Shown here piece after piece: positions 19,846 through 28,729 of a stretch of 64,000 nucleotides of DNA. Source of the DNA: Mesorhizobium loti CJ3sym (lineage in GTDB: Bacteria > Pseudomonadota > Alphaproteobacteria > Rhizobiales > Rhizobiaceae); the NCBI RefSeq assembly GCF_000472785.1, contig NZ_AXAL01000003.1, positions 62,001 through 126,000 of the forward strand, given 5' to 3'. The notes beneath the pieces were generated by a model. It searched no databases, was not told the DNA's origin, and worked only from the letters and a program-made list of their open reading frames with translations. The position numbers were made by a program, and so were the translations under genes. Position 1 is the stretch's first letter. Every line of letters starts with the position of its first letter.

Positions 19846-21759
19846 TCAGGCGCGCTGGGCGCGGACTGTATGCCCGAGTGCAACGAATACGGTGCGCACG
19901 ATACCGGCGGCATCGAGACCGGCATCGGCATACATCTTTTCCGGCTTGGCGTGGTCGCTGAAGACATCAGGCAGGACCAGCGGACGCACCTTCAGGCCAC
20001 TTTCCAGCAATCCTTCATGAGCGAGGAACTGCAGCACATGGCTGGCGAAGCCGCCGATGGCGCCCTCTTCCACCGTCACCAGAACCTCGTGCGAGCGGGC
20101 CAGCCGCCGGATCAGACCCTCGTCGAGCGGCTTGGCGAAGCGGGCATCGGCGACCGTGGTGGAAAGTCCGGCCGCGCCGAGTTCCTCGGCGGCAACAAGG
20201 CAATCCTGCAAGCGCGTGCCGAAGGACAGCAGCGCTACCTTGCTGCCTTCCCTGATGATGCGGCCCTTGCCGATGTCGAGCACCGAGCCGCGCTCCGGCA
20301 TGTCGACGCCGACGCCATTGCCGCGCGGATAGCGAAAGGCGATCGGGCCGTCATCATAGCTCGCGGCAGTGCGCACCATGTGGCGCAGCTCCGCCTCGTC
20401 CGCCGCCGCCATGACGACAAAGCCCGGCAGGCTTGCCAGGAAAGTGGTGTCGAAGGCGCCGCAATGGGTGGCGCCATCGGCGCCGACGAAACCGGCGCGA
20501 TCGATGGGAAAGCGCACCGGCAGTTTCTGGATCGCGACATCGTGGACGACCTGGTCGTAGGCGCGCTGCAGGAAGGTCGAGTAGATCGCCGCGAACGGCT
20601 TGTAGCCTTCCGTCGCCAGGCCTGCGGCGAAGGTCACCGCATGCTGTTCGGCAATGCCGACATCGAAGGTCCTGGATGGAAACACTTCGCCGAACAGGTC
20701 GAGCCCGGTGCCGCCCGGCATGGCGGCGGTGACGGCGACGATGCGGTCGTCCTCACGAGCCTCCTGGATCAGGCTTTCGGCAAACACCTTGGTATAGGCC
20801 GGCGCGTTGGCCGGCGCCTTGGCCTGTGCGCCGGTGATGACGTCAAACTTGTTGACGCCGTGATACTTGTCGGCGGCTGCTTCCGCCGGCGCATAACCCT
20901 TGCCCTTCTGGGTGACGACATGGATCAGCACCGGGCCTTCGCCATTGTCTCGGACGTTTTTCAGGACCGGGATCAGATGTTCCAGATTGTGACCATCGAT
21001 CGGACCGATGTGATAGAAACCGAGCTCCTCGAACAAAGTGCCGCCGGTGACGTAGCCGCGCGCATGCTCGACCGCCCTGGTGATCGCGCGATCGGCCCGC
21101 CGGCCGAGATAGGATGTCAGTTTCTTGCCGAAATCGCGCAGGCCGGCATAGGCCTTGCCCGAGGCGAGGCGCGCCAGATAAGCACTCATGGCGCCGGTCG
21201 GCGGGGCGATCGACATGTCGTTGTCGTTGAGGATGACGATGAGGCGCGCATCGAGCGCACCGGCATTGTTCATCGCCTCGTAAGCCATGCCGGCCGACAT
21301 GGCGCCGTCGCCGATGACGGCGATGACATTGTTGCGGCCGCCTGCGAGGTCGCGGGCAGCAGCCATGCCGAGGCCGGCCGAGATTGAGGTCGAGGAGTGG
21401 GCGGCGCCGAACGGATCGTATTCGCTTTCGGCGCGGCGGGTGAAGCCGGACAGGCCGCCTTCCTGGCGCAGTGTGCGGATGCGGTCGCGGCGGCCGGTCA
21501 GGATCTTGTGTGGATAGGCCTGGTGGCCGACATCCCAGATCAGCCGGTCATCCGGGGTGTTGAAAACATAGTGCAGCGCCACCGTCAGTTCGACCACGCC
21601 TAGGCCAGCACCCAGATGGCCACCGGTGCGGGACACGGCGTCGACCAGTTCGGCGCGCAGCTCGAACGCCAGTTGCGGCAATTCGCTCTCGTCAAGCGCG
21701 CGCAGATCCGCCGGAATGCGGACTTTGTCGAGAAGCGGCGTATGCGGCGTTGCGTTCAC
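19846..21759 (-). CDS. dxs: 1-deoxy-D-xylulose-5-phosphate synthase
   Basis: A 637-aa thiamin-diphosphate enzyme making DXP from pyruvate and glyceraldehyde 3-phosphate, the first step of the MEP pathway (also feeding thiamin and pyridoxal). The ThDP motif starts at [18 protein letters not shown] and ends at NDNDMSI. The pyrimidine-binding domain has [17 protein letters not shown], and the C-terminal transketolase domain has [15 protein letters not shown]. Full length. Next on the strand is the gap before the 97-aa gene. Confidence 0.97.
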   Translation of the reverse strand: MNATPHTPLLDKVRIPADLRALDESELPQLAFELRAELVDAVSRTGGHLGAGLGVVELTVALHYVFNTPDDRLIWDVGHQAYPHKILTGRRDRIRTLRQEGGLSGFTRRAESEYDPFGAAHSSTSISAGLGMAAARDLAGGRNNVIAVIGDGAMSAGMAYEAMNNAGALDARLIVILNDNDMSIAPPTGAMSAYLARLASGKAYAGLRDFGKKLTSYLGRRADRAITRAVEHARGYVTGGTLFEELGFYHIGPIDGHNLEHLIPVLKNVRDNGEGPVLIHVVTQKGKGYAPAEAAADKYHGVNKFDVITGAQAKAPANAPAYTKVFAESLIQEAREDDRIVAVTAAMPGGTGLDLFGEVFPSRTFDVGIAEQHAVTFAAGLATEGYKPFAAIYSTFLQRAYDQVVHDVAIQKLPVRFPIDRAGFVGADGATHCGAFDTTFLASLPGFVVMAAADEAELRHMVRTAASYDDGPIAFRYPRGNGVGVDMPERGSVLDIGKGRIIREGSKVALLSFGTRLQDCLVAAEELGAAGLSTTVADARFAKPLDEGLIRRLARSHEVLVTVEEGAIGGFASHVLQFLAHEGLLESGLKVRPLVLPDVFSDHAKPEKMYADAGLDAAGIVRTVFVALGHTVRAQRA

Positions 21760-21899
21760 GGGTGCTCAGGCTTTCTGTTTATCGGCGGGATAGGCCGCCG
21801 ACCGGCGAAAGTAAATGCGTGTCGGTGACGCGGGCCTGCTCCCAAAATGACAACGCGTCGAAACAGCTTATGTCCGCGCTTTCAAGTCCTTGTTTTCGT

Positions 21900-21942
21900 G
21901 CATAACGTGGTCCCGAAACCGGGCCGCTTTTGGGCGATATTC
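21900..21942. repeat. Degenerate rhizobial-type intergenic palindrome
   Basis: Arms CCCGAAACCGG (21912-21922) and CCGCTTTTGGG (21924-21934) pair with two mismatches, with weaker flanking arms GCATAACG and CGATATTC. The layout (AT-containing ends, CCC-AAA-CGG inner arms) recalls palindromic elements common between rhizobial genes. It ends beside the stop of the pirin gene. Confidence 0.5.
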
Positions 21943-21943
21943 T

Positions 21944-22864
21944 TTAGTTTTCCGGCAGCGGGATGAACTCTTCCTCATCTCCAGGAACGATATCGAAGCG
22001 GCCCGTCTTCCATTCCTGTTTGGCCTGTTCGATGCGTTCCTTCGACGAGGAGACGAAATTCCACCAGATGTAGCGCTTCGAGCCGAGCGAGGCACCGCCG
22101 AAGAGCATGAAATGCGCACCGGTTTGCGACGATATGACGATCTCGTCGCCGGGCCGGAACACCAGCAGCCGTTCGGCCGGAAAGACGTCGCCCGAAATCG
22201 CGACCTCGCCTTCCAGCGTGTAGATGGCGCGCTCTTCGGCATCGGCCGGAATTTTCACGCTGGCGCCCGGAGCCAGTCTGAGGTCGGCGTAGAGCGTCTC
22301 GGTATCGGCCCGCACCGGCGAGCGCAGTCCCTGGAAATCGCCGATGACGACGCGGCCGCTGATGCCTTCAGCGTCGATCTCGGGAAGCAGCAAGGCAGCC
22401 GTGTTCTCGAACACCGGGGCGACTTCCTCCTTGCCGTCCGGCAAGGCAAGCCATGTCTGCAGGCCGGAGATCGACATCGGCGCGCCGCGCAGCTCCTCGG
22501 GCGTCCGCTCGGAATGGACGATACCACGGCCGGCGGTCATCAAATTCACGTCGCCAGGCTGGATCACCATTTCGGTGCCCAGCGAGTCGCGATGCCTGAT
22601 CTTGCCGTCGAACAGATAAGTCACCGTCGACAGGCCGATATGCGGATGCGGGCGGACATCCATCGCCTGGCCGCCGCGCAGGATCGCCGGGCCCATGCGG
22701 TCGAAGAAGATGAACGGCCCGACCAGCCGCCTCTTGGCGGTCGGCAAGGCGCGGCGCACCTCAAAGCCGCCAATGTCCTTGGCGTTCGGGATGACCATCA
22801 GCTCGATCTGGTCGCTGGCGAAGGCATCGCCGGCTTCAGGGTCTTTCCCGGGGAAGAAACTCAC
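21944..22864 (-). CDS. Pirin family protein
   Basis: A 306-aa bicupin. The N-terminal pirin domain carries metal ligands in RPHPHIGLSTVTYLFDG and GRGIVHSERTPEELRG; the C-terminal cupin domain (from about residue 190) ends with the pirin signature GSKRYIWWNFVSSSKERI. Some bacterial pirins are quercetin dioxygenases, others regulate metabolic enzymes; the role here is not predictable. Followed by DUF2277 39 bases upstream on the same strand. Confidence 0.92.
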   Translation of the reverse strand: MSFFPGKDPEAGDAFASDQIELMVIPNAKDIGGFEVRRALPTAKRRLVGPFIFFDRMGPAILRGGQAMDVRPHPHIGLSTVTYLFDGKIRHRDSLGTEMVIQPGDVNLMTAGRGIVHSERTPEELRGAPMSISGLQTWLALPDGKEEVAPVFENTAALLLPEIDAEGISGRVVIGDFQGLRSPVRADTETLYADLRLAPGASVKIPADAEERAIYTLEGEVAISGDVFPAERLLVFRPGDEIVISSQTGAHFMLFGGASLGSKRYIWWNFVSSSKERIEQAKQEWKTGRFDIVPGDEEEFIPLPEN

Positions 22865-22903
22865 GAGACCTCCTTGTCAGCGGACAATGCCCGCTTGCAC
22901 GCA

Positions 22904-23170
22904 TCAGGCAAAGCGGATCGCCGCCTTTGCCCGCAGCTTGGCCGCCACCTCCTCGCGATTGCGCGGATGCTGGTGGGTTTCGAGCGAACCGAGCAGTTCG
23001 CGCGCCGATGCCGCAATGGCTTCGACGGCGTGGTCGAACGCATGCTGGTTCTGTTTCGACGGCCTGGTCGCCCCGCTCAGCTTGCGGACGAACTGAAGGG
23101 CCGCGTCGCGGACTTCGTCATTGGTTGCCGGCGGATCAAAATTGAACAGGGTCTTGATGTTTCTGCACAT
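22904..23170 (-). CDS. DUF2277 family protein
   Basis: An 88-aa cytoplasmic protein starting MCRNIKTLFNFDPPAT, the DUF2277 signature, with EVRDAALQFVRKLSGATRPS and a His/Arg-rich end (HQHPRNREEVAAKLRAKA). Family function is unknown. It is small, helical and conserved. It lies between xseB and the pirin gene and may be co-transcribed with the latter. Confidence 0.85.
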   Translation of the reverse strand: MCRNIKTLFNFDPPATNDEVRDAALQFVRKLSGATRPSKQNQHAFDHAVEAIAASARELLGSLETHQHPRNREEVAAKLRAKAAIRFA

Positions 23171-23269
23171 CGCTTCCGTATCTCCTCTCGTCCTGGAGCC
23201 GTTTCAATCGGGATGAACTCTATCCTCAATCATGATCATGTTCAAAAGTCGGTGATACGGCTCCGTGCC

Positions 23270-23524
23270 TCAATCCGCGTCGAGTGGCTCCGTTCCAACC
23301 GGCTTGCCGTCGCGCGACAGCCTGATCTTCTCGACCTTGTCCTCGGCGGCTTTCAGCAGCCGGTCGCAATGCGCCTTCAGCGCCTCGCCGCGCTCATAGA
23401 TCTTGATCGACTGGTCGAGCGGCACGTCGCCACGCTCCAAATCATCGACGATCTTCTCCAGCGCGTCGAGTGCCTGCTCGAAGCTCATCGCCTTGACGTC
23501 TTCGTTGGTCTCAGCAGCCATCAT
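23270..23524 (-). CDS. xseB: Exodeoxyribonuclease VII small subunit
   Basis: An 84-aa protein with the XseB signature: [36 protein letters not shown]. It partners with XseA to degrade single-stranded DNA. XseA is not in the window, as is common. The gene starts immediately after the stop of the histone-deacetylase-family gene (TGA then ATGATG), so the two are probably one operon. Two adjacent ATG codons (23524 and 23521) could start it. Confidence 0.95.
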   Translation of the reverse strand: MMAAETNEDVKAMSFEQALDALEKIVDDLERGDVPLDQSIKIYERGEALKAHCDRLLKAAEDKVEKIRLSRDGKPVGTEPLDAD

Positions 23525-24451
23525 TCATCCTTTCATCAGTCGCCCGACATGGGCGGCGACCGAAAATGCCAGTCCCTGCAGATCGTAGCCGCCCTCGAGC
23601 AGGCTAACGAGCCGGTTGCCACTGTGGCGCGCAGCACGCTGCATCAGCTGCCCGGTCGCCCAGTCGAAATCGTCCTCGGTCAGATTGATCTCAGCCAGCG
23701 GATCGCGGTGGTGCGCATCGAAGCCGGCCGAAATGATGATCAGATCGGGCGCGAAATTGTCGAGCGCCGGCAGCACGCGCGACAGGAAGGCATCGCGAAA
23801 CACCTCGCTGCCGGTCTGCGGGGCCAAGGGTGCGTTGACGATGTTGCCGGCTCCGGTCTCGCTCTTCGCGCCGGTGCCGGGATAGAGCGGCATCTGGTGC
23901 GTCGAGCAATAGAGAACCGACGGATCGTCCCAGAAGATATCCTGCGTGCCATTGCCGTGGTGCACATCCCAGTCGACAACGGCAACACGCTCGACGCCAT
24001 GCTTCTTCTGCGCATAGCGCGCCGCGATCGCCGCCGTGTTGAAGAAGCAGAACCCCATCGCCGTCGTCTTTTCGGCATGGTGTCCGGGTGGCCGGGCGGC
24101 GACAAAGACATTATCGGCACGGCCGGAAAAAACATCGTCGACGGCGGCGTTGGCGGCACCGATCGCGGTGATCACTGCTTGCCAGCTCTTCGGGCTGGCC
24201 GTGGTGTCGGCGTCGATACGGGCGATGCCCTCGTCAGGAATGGCGGCGCGCACGCGGGCGACGAAATCGGCGGGATGGGCGTAGAGGATGGTGGCCTCAT
24301 CGCCCTCCGGCGCCTTGACGCGATCGAGTGCGGCAAAGGCTTCGTCGTCGAGCGCACGCTCAATGGCGCGCAAGCGGTCCGGCCGCTCGGGATGGCCGGG
24401 CGGCGTGAGGTGTTCGAGGAAGATCGGGTGCGTGTAGAGACGGGTTGTCAT
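23525..24451 (-). CDS. Histone deacetylase family amidohydrolase
   Basis: A 308-aa class II HDAC/acetylpolyamine amidohydrolase-type protein. Zinc and catalytic motifs: ARPPGHHAEKTTAMGFC (tandem His), DWDVHHGNGTQDIFWDD and a later ISAGFDAHHRDPL. Bacterial members deacetylate polyamines, acetoin-related or protein substrates; the substrate here is unknown. It abuts xseB, an arrangement common in rhizobia. Confidence 0.93.
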   Translation of the reverse strand: MTTRLYTHPIFLEHLTPPGHPERPDRLRAIERALDDEAFAALDRVKAPEGDEATILYAHPADFVARVRAAIPDEGIARIDADTTASPKSWQAVITAIGAANAAVDDVFSGRADNVFVAARPPGHHAEKTTAMGFCFFNTAAIAARYAQKKHGVERVAVVDWDVHHGNGTQDIFWDDPSVLYCSTHQMPLYPGTGAKSETGAGNIVNAPLAPQTGSEVFRDAFLSRVLPALDNFAPDLIIISAGFDAHHRDPLAEINLTEDDFDWATGQLMQRAARHSGNRLVSLLEGGYDLQGLAFSVAAHVGRLMKG

Positions 24452-24597
24452 GCTCCCTATCTAGTGCCCCGGCGCCGCGATGGCCATGCGTTGCGGCTTG
24501 ATGGCTGGGGAAAATCACGCCTGCGTCCATTGGTGTCGCCGCGGGGATTGGCGCCGCCAGCGCTTCAGCGTAAGGTCACTGATACTGCCTGGTGCTC
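24452..24597. other. Intergenic DNA upstream of the riboswitch
   Basis: Between the start of the histone-deacetylase-family gene and the riboswitch. It must contain promoters in both directions, but no box can be named. No gene seen. Confidence 0.4.
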
Positions 24598-24792
24598 GCC
24601 GGTCTGTTTGTTTAGCCGCATTCTGCGACGCCAAGTGATTTCACTTGGCTGCAAATGCTCTGGCGGGAGAATCGGGAACACGGTTCAATTCCGTGGCGTG
24701 CCCAACGCTGTGAGGGGGACCGCGCCGGTAAATGCCACTGTCGATGACGGGAAGGCACCGGACGCGGGTTGATCCCGAGCCAGAAGACCGGC
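24598..24792 (+). promoter_or_regulatory. Cobalamin riboswitch upstream of bluB
   Basis: P1 is closed by GCCGGTCT (24598-24605) and AGACCGGC (24785-24792). The B12 box GAGCCAGAAGACCGGCCTG is at 24777-24795. Other conserved blocks follow the class order: GGGAACACGGTTCAATTCCG, TGCCCAACGCTGTGAGGGGG, TGCCACTG and ACGGGAAGG. A peripheral hairpin GCCAAGTGA / TCACTTGGC is at 24630-24649. Adenosylcobalamin binding would lower bluB expression, matching its role in making the lower ligand. Confidence 0.93.
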
Positions 24793-24841
24793 CTGGCAGG
24801 CATCGTCATCCGCATGGTCAGGCGGGTGGCCTCAGAGCAAC

Positions 24842-24861
24842 GTGCGTCCACTTGGACGCAC
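24842..24861 (+). promoter_or_regulatory. Hairpin between cobalamin riboswitch and bluB
   Basis: Perfect 8-bp stem GTGCGTCC / GGACGCAC with an ACTT loop, 50 bases after the aptamer and 50 before the bluB ATG. There is no T-run. It may be part of the expression platform, for example by sequestering or presenting the leader, but this is inference from position. Confidence 0.55.
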
Positions 24862-24911
24862 AAAGTGCGCTCTGACGATGTCAAACTATTGCAATCGCAA
24901 GGGGACACGCG

Positions 24912-25805
24912 ATGCCGGAACACATGACCGCTCCTATGGGCGACGGATTCGACCAGACAGCGCGCGACGCGGTCTACCGCGCCATGTTCACGCGGCGCGA
25001 CGTGCGCAGCCATTTCCTGCCCACAGCGCTCGACGATGAGGTGCTGGCGCGGCTTTTGCTCGCGGCCCATCACGCGCCATCGGTCGGCTTCATGCAGCCG
25101 TGGAATTTCATCGTCATCCGCGACGCCGCCAGACGGGAGAAGGTGCGTGACCTGTTCCTGGCCGCGCGCGAACAGGAACTACCAGCCATCGAGGAAGAGC
25201 GGCAGGCGCTCTACCGGAAGCTCAAGCTGGAAGGCATCTGCGAAAGCGCGCTCAACATCTGCATCACCTGCGACCGCGAGCGCTCGAAGGGTTCGCCGCT
25301 CGGACGCTGGCACAATCCGGAGATGGATCTCTACAGCACGGTCTGCGCGGTGCAGAATTTCTGGCTGGCCGCGCGGGCCGAGGGCATCGGCGTCGGCTGG
25401 GTCAGCATCATCGAGCCGCAAGCGTTGAAAAGCCTGTTGGCCATTCCTGATCACGTGACGCCGATTGCCTATCTTTGCGTTGGCCGTGTCTCCGAGTTCG
25501 CGCCCAAACCAGACCTTGAAACGCATGGCTGGGGCCGGCGGCTGCCGCTGCCCGAACTGATCATGAGCGAGATTTTTTGTGGGCAAGGTGAGACACCACT
25601 CAAGTCAGCGGTGGCACATCTCAACACCGTTGCTGTTGCGCCGGCGCCCTGCGCTGATCAGCGCGTCGCGCCCGCGGTGCCCCAGCGCGAGCCGCCGAAC
25701 GAGGCAAGCGCCTTGTCCTTGAGTTCCCTGAACTTCGACGACGCCTCTGCCAGCCGGGCGTCCCAAGCCGGATCTGGCACCTGGCCCTCAATGGTCTTGA
25801 AATAG
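24912..25805 (+). CDS. bluB: 5,6-dimethylbenzimidazole synthase, with extended C-terminus
   Basis: A flavin-destroying nitroreductase-fold enzyme that converts FMNH2 to 5,6-dimethylbenzimidazole, the lower ligand of B12. Family motifs: FTRRDVRSHFLP, AHHAPSVGFMQPWNFIVIRD, LYSTVCAVQNFWLAARAEGIGVGWVSI and HGWGRRLPLPELI. The core ends near residue 220, as in other BluB proteins, but the frame goes on to 297 residues. The last 148 bases run antisense to the 3' end of the next gene. The cobalamin riboswitch upstream supports the function. The tail is low-complexity and may be a recent extension. Confidence 0.94.
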   Translation: MPEHMTAPMGDGFDQTARDAVYRAMFTRRDVRSHFLPTALDDEVLARLLLAAHHAPSVGFMQPWNFIVIRDAARREKVRDLFLAAREQELPAIEEERQALYRKLKLEGICESALNICITCDRERSKGSPLGRWHNPEMDLYSTVCAVQNFWLAARAEGIGVGWVSIIEPQALKSLLAIPDHVTPIAYLCVGRVSEFAPKPDLETHGWGRRLPLPELIMSEIFCGQGETPLKSAVAHLNTVAVAPAPCADQRVAPAVPQREPPNEASALSLSSLNFDDASASRASQAGSGTWPSMVLK

Positions 25806-26641
25806 ACCTGCATCAGGCAGGCGATGGCGAAGGGCTCGATGAAGGCAGCCTTGAAGGCCCAGGCAAAGACGATGGCCAGCACGAAGGCCCAGCCGGCAAG
25901 CTGCCCAGGCATCATGAAAAGAATGGCTGCGGCCGGGGCCAGCATCAGTAGGAAGATCACGAACGACACGCCCCACATGATGACCGCCAGCCAGACGGCG
26001 TTCTTGACCATGACCTTGCCGTTCTGGGCATAGAGCACGACGCCTTGGCGCGCCGTCTCAAACGGCGAGGATGAGTTGATGCGGATGTTGTAGCCGAGGA
26101 TGATCTCGTCGACATAGGTCAGCGACAGGCGGATCACCGTGTTGATGAAAGAGACCAGGCCGCTCAGGCCCGGAATGGGCAGGAAAGCGGCGATGCCGCC
26201 AAGCAGGCCGGTGATGGCACGGATGGCGCCCTTGACCAGCTGGTCGACGACAAAGAGGATGTTGGCCTCGGCGAAACGCTCCGTCACGACTTGCTTGGCA
26301 TAGGCTATCTGGTTCTGGCCGTCAGGAACATCCCGGCCGTCGATCAGATGGACCATGACGGCGATGTGGCCGGCCTTGACGACGTAGAGAATGTATTCGC
26401 GGATCCAGTAGACGGCTATCGAGACGACAGCGAAACCGACCACGCCGCCCCACAGGGCAAAGGACAATGGGCCATCTGGATCTGTGGAGATATGGCCGAC
26501 GCCATAGCCGACCGAGGCGCCGGTGCCGGTCGCCATGATGTAGGCCAGCGTGATGCCGAAATAGACGATCATGCGAAAGACAATGAACGGCCATGTCCGC
26601 ATCATGATGGACACCGACCGGCCGATCTCGAAATCCCACAT
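25658..26641 (-). CDS. Multi-helix membrane protein of unknown function
   Basis: A 327-aa protein with about six hydrophobic helices: near residues 15-40, 60-85, a region around 130-165, 205-230 and 235-270. The N-terminus MWDFEIGRSVSIMMRTWPFI is cytoplasmic-looking and the C-terminal 50 residues are hydrophilic. No domain recognised; homologues are likely in other rhizobia. The 3' end is overlapped antisense by the bluB tail. It lies next to, but is not clearly in an operon with, the TetR gene (102 bases away). Confidence 0.75.
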   Translation of the reverse strand: MWDFEIGRSVSIMMRTWPFIVFRMIVYFGITLAYIMATGTGASVGYGVGHISTDPDGPLSFALWGGVVGFAVVSIAVYWIREYILYVVKAGHIAVMVHLIDGRDVPDGQNQIAYAKQVVTERFAEANILFVVDQLVKGAIRAITGLLGGIAAFLPIPGLSGLVSFINTVIRLSLTYVDEIILGYNIRINSSSPFETARQGVVLYAQNGKVMVKNAVWLAVIMWGVSFVIFLLMLAPAAAILFMMPGQLAGWAFVLAIVFAWAFKAAFIEPFAIACLMQVYFKTIEGQVPDPAWDARLAEASSKFRELKDKALASFGGSRWGTAGATR

Positions 26642-26743
26642 GCGCCGAATCTCCCCTCAGAGATGGAGGCCGAGGATGAACCCAGACCAGCGATTGTCAA
26701 CATCGGCAAATGCCGGGGATCGGTCTGGAATCTGTGTTTGCTG

Positions 26744-27352
26744 TCAGTCGGTGCGGCCCCCGTTTTTTTTCAACAGCCCTTCGAGCAGTTGCTTGAACGC
26801 CGCCACCACCATCTTCGACGTCGCTTCGGGGTCGTTCGAATTGGCGATCCGTTGCGATGCCTGGCTGCTCGCCCCGTTGATCAGCCGTGCGGCGGTCTCG
26901 GGATCGAGGCCTGGGACAACCACCCCTTCCCCCTGCAGCACGGCCAAATGATCCGCCATTGAACCGACACAGGCATTGGCGTTCGACCATTGTGCCGGAT
27001 CGCCCAGCACGGCCGGACCATCGCGGAACATGATGCGCTGGATTTCCGGCTCCAGTGCCATCTCGATATAGGTCGTGCATTCGTCTACGAAACGTTGCCA
27101 GCGGGTCGGCGCTCTCGACGCGACCTCGTTCACCCGAGCCGCCATCTCGGCGTCGATCTCGGCGATAACCGCCTCCAACAGCCCCTTCTTGTCACCAAAA
27201 TGGTGGTAGAGTGCGCCGCGTGTCAGCCTGGCCGATGCTGTGAAATCATCCATAGACGCTTCGGCGTAGCCGATCGTGCCGAAGGCCCGGCGGGCCGCGG
27301 CGATCAGCTTGGCGCGCGTCTCGGCGATCATCTCCTTGCGGGGTCTGTGCAT
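26744..27352 (-). CDS. TetR/AcrR family transcriptional regulator
   Basis: A 202-aa regulator: N-terminal TetR helix-turn-helix (KLIAAARRAFGTIGYAEASMDDFTASARLTRGALYHHFGDKKGL) and a ligand-binding helical C-terminal domain, with EPEIQRIMFRDGPAVLGDP typical of one TetR subgroup. The ATG at 27352 is preferred to an upstream one because the longer frame runs into the operator region. It is divergent from an MFS transporter, and three identical palindromes lie between them, so it probably represses both genes until a ligand, perhaps an exported drug, binds. Confidence 0.92.
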   Translation of the reverse strand: MHRPRKEMIAETRAKLIAAARRAFGTIGYAEASMDDFTASARLTRGALYHHFGDKKGLLEAVIAEIDAEMAARVNEVASRAPTRWQRFVDECTTYIEMALEPEIQRIMFRDGPAVLGDPAQWSNANACVGSMADHLAVLQGEGVVVPGLDPETAARLINGASSQASQRIANSNDPEATSKMVVAAFKQLLEGLLKKNGGRTD

Positions 27353-27369
27353 GCGTCTGGCCCCATCCG

Positions 27370-27384
27370 CATACGCTCCGTATG
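27370..27384. promoter_or_regulatory. TetR operator copy 1 (CATACG-CTC-CGTATG)
   Basis: Perfect 6-bp arms with a 3-base spacer, 17 bases upstream of the tetR ATG. Same sequence arms as two further copies in this 118-base intergenic region. Confidence 0.85.
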
Positions 27385-27392
27385 CCAATTGA

Positions 27393-27407
27393 CATACGTC
27401 GCGTATG
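27393..27407. promoter_or_regulatory. TetR operator copy 2 (CATACG-TCG-CGTATG)
   Basis: Second perfect copy, centre 23 bases from copy 1. It lies between the divergent genes, where promoter elements for both would be expected. Confidence 0.85.
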
Positions 27408-27421
27408 GTCTATCTAATCCT

Positions 27422-27436
27422 CATACGCTTCGTATG
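27422..27436. promoter_or_regulatory. TetR operator copy 3 (CATACG-CTT-CGTATG)
   Basis: Third perfect copy, centre 29 bases from copy 2 and 34 bases before the MFS transporter ATG. Its position fits repression of the transporter. Confidence 0.85.
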
Positions 27437-27470
27437 TAATTGTCGGATCGCCTTTTGTCGAGGAATTACA

Positions 27471-28694
27471 ATGCAAAACCCCTATGCTGAAATCTTTCGT
27501 GCCCCGGGAGCCACGGGCTTCGCGGTCGCAGGCTTCATCGCCCGCCTGCCGATCGCCATGGCGCCGATCGGCATCGTTGCCATGCTGTCGCAGACGCGCG
27601 GCGAATACTGGCTGGCGGGTGCGGTCGCGGCGACGTTCGCTCTGGGCAACGCATTCGTTTCGCCGCAAACGTCGAGGCTGGTGGACCGCCTTGGCCAGAC
27701 GCGGGTTGCGGTCCCCACCACCCCCCTCACATTCATCGCCTTTGCGGTGCTGATTGTTGCGGCCAATCAGGACTGGCCGGTATGGACGCTGTTCGTGTCG
27801 GCGCTGGCGGCAGCCGCCATGCCCAGCATGCCGGCGATGGTTCGCGCGCGCTGGACCGAGCTTTTTCGCGGACGCCCGCAAATGAACACTGCCTTCGCCT
27901 TCGAGTCGGTCGCGGACGAACTGGTCTATATCGTCGGCGCATCGCTTTCGGTGGGACTGAGCGCCGCGCTGTTTCCGGAAGCCGGCGTCCTAGCAAGCAC
28001 GCTGTTTCTTGCCATTGGCTGGGCCGCGTTCCTCCTGCAGCGTTCGACCGAACCACAAGTTCGGCCGGCTGGTCATGGCTCCAGCGGCTCGGCAATCCGT
28101 CTGCGGCCCGTGCAGATCATCACCTTCGCCATAATCTTCGTTGGCGCGACCTTCGCAACGACAGAGGTCAGCACGGTAGCGCTCACCAAGGAGCTCGGCC
28201 AACCCGGTGCCGCCAGCTTCGTCATCGGCGTCTATGCGCTGGGATCGTTCATGCTCGGCATAGTGGTCGGCGCGCTCAACCTGAAGGCGCCGCTGCAGCG
28301 GCAGCTCGCCATTGCAGTCGCCGTCCTGGCGCTCAGCACATTGCTGCCGCTCGCCGCCGGCTCGGTGCCACTGCTCGCACTGACCGTGTTCCTTAGCGGC
28401 GTGGCGATCTCGCCGACCTTCATCACCGCTTTCGGCCTGATCGAACGGCATGTGCCGGAAGCAATGCTGACCGAGGGTATCACCTGGGTGACCACAGGCA
28501 TCGGCATCGGCATGGCGCTGGGCGCGTTTGTCGCCGGCGCGGTGGTGGATGCGTTCGGCGCCCAGAACGGGTTCTGGGTTTCGGTCGCATCAGGCACAAT
28601 TGCCCTGATCACCGTGCTGCTTGGCCAGCGCAGCCTTGCCACTCATAAATGCGAGATGGAGGGATGCGAAGCCGCTGCTGTCCCCGCGGAATAG
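27471..28694 (+). CDS. MFS transporter
   Basis: A 407-aa major-facilitator protein with about twelve hydrophobic helices. The loop RLVDRLGQTRVAVP is the motif-A-like cytoplasmic loop between helices 2 and 3. The C-terminal tail is short and has Cys residues (THKCEMEGCEAA). A GAGGAAT Shine-Dalgarno precedes ATG 27471. It is divergent from the TetR gene, which suggests an inducible exporter of unknown substrate. Confidence 0.9.
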   Translation: MQNPYAEIFRAPGATGFAVAGFIARLPIAMAPIGIVAMLSQTRGEYWLAGAVAATFALGNAFVSPQTSRLVDRLGQTRVAVPTTPLTFIAFAVLIVAANQDWPVWTLFVSALAAAAMPSMPAMVRARWTELFRGRPQMNTAFAFESVADELVYIVGASLSVGLSAALFPEAGVLASTLFLAIGWAAFLLQRSTEPQVRPAGHGSSGSAIRLRPVQIITFAIIFVGATFATTEVSTVALTKELGQPGAASFVIGVYALGSFMLGIVVGALNLKAPLQRQLAIAVAVLALSTLLPLAAGSVPLLALTVFLSGVAISPTFITAFGLIERHVPEAMLTEGITWVTTGIGIGMALGAFVAGAVVDAFGAQNGFWVSVASGTIALITVLLGQRSLATHKCEMEGCEAAAVPAE

Positions 28695-28729
28695 TGCGTT
28701 CGGTCCCTGTCGGGGCCGTGCACTCCGCT

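Noticed and set aside
21890..24772. 960-codon open frame on the plus strand
   Set aside because: Antisense to pirin, DUF2277, xseB and the deacetylase-family gene, which all have clear motifs; long shadow frames are common at high GC.
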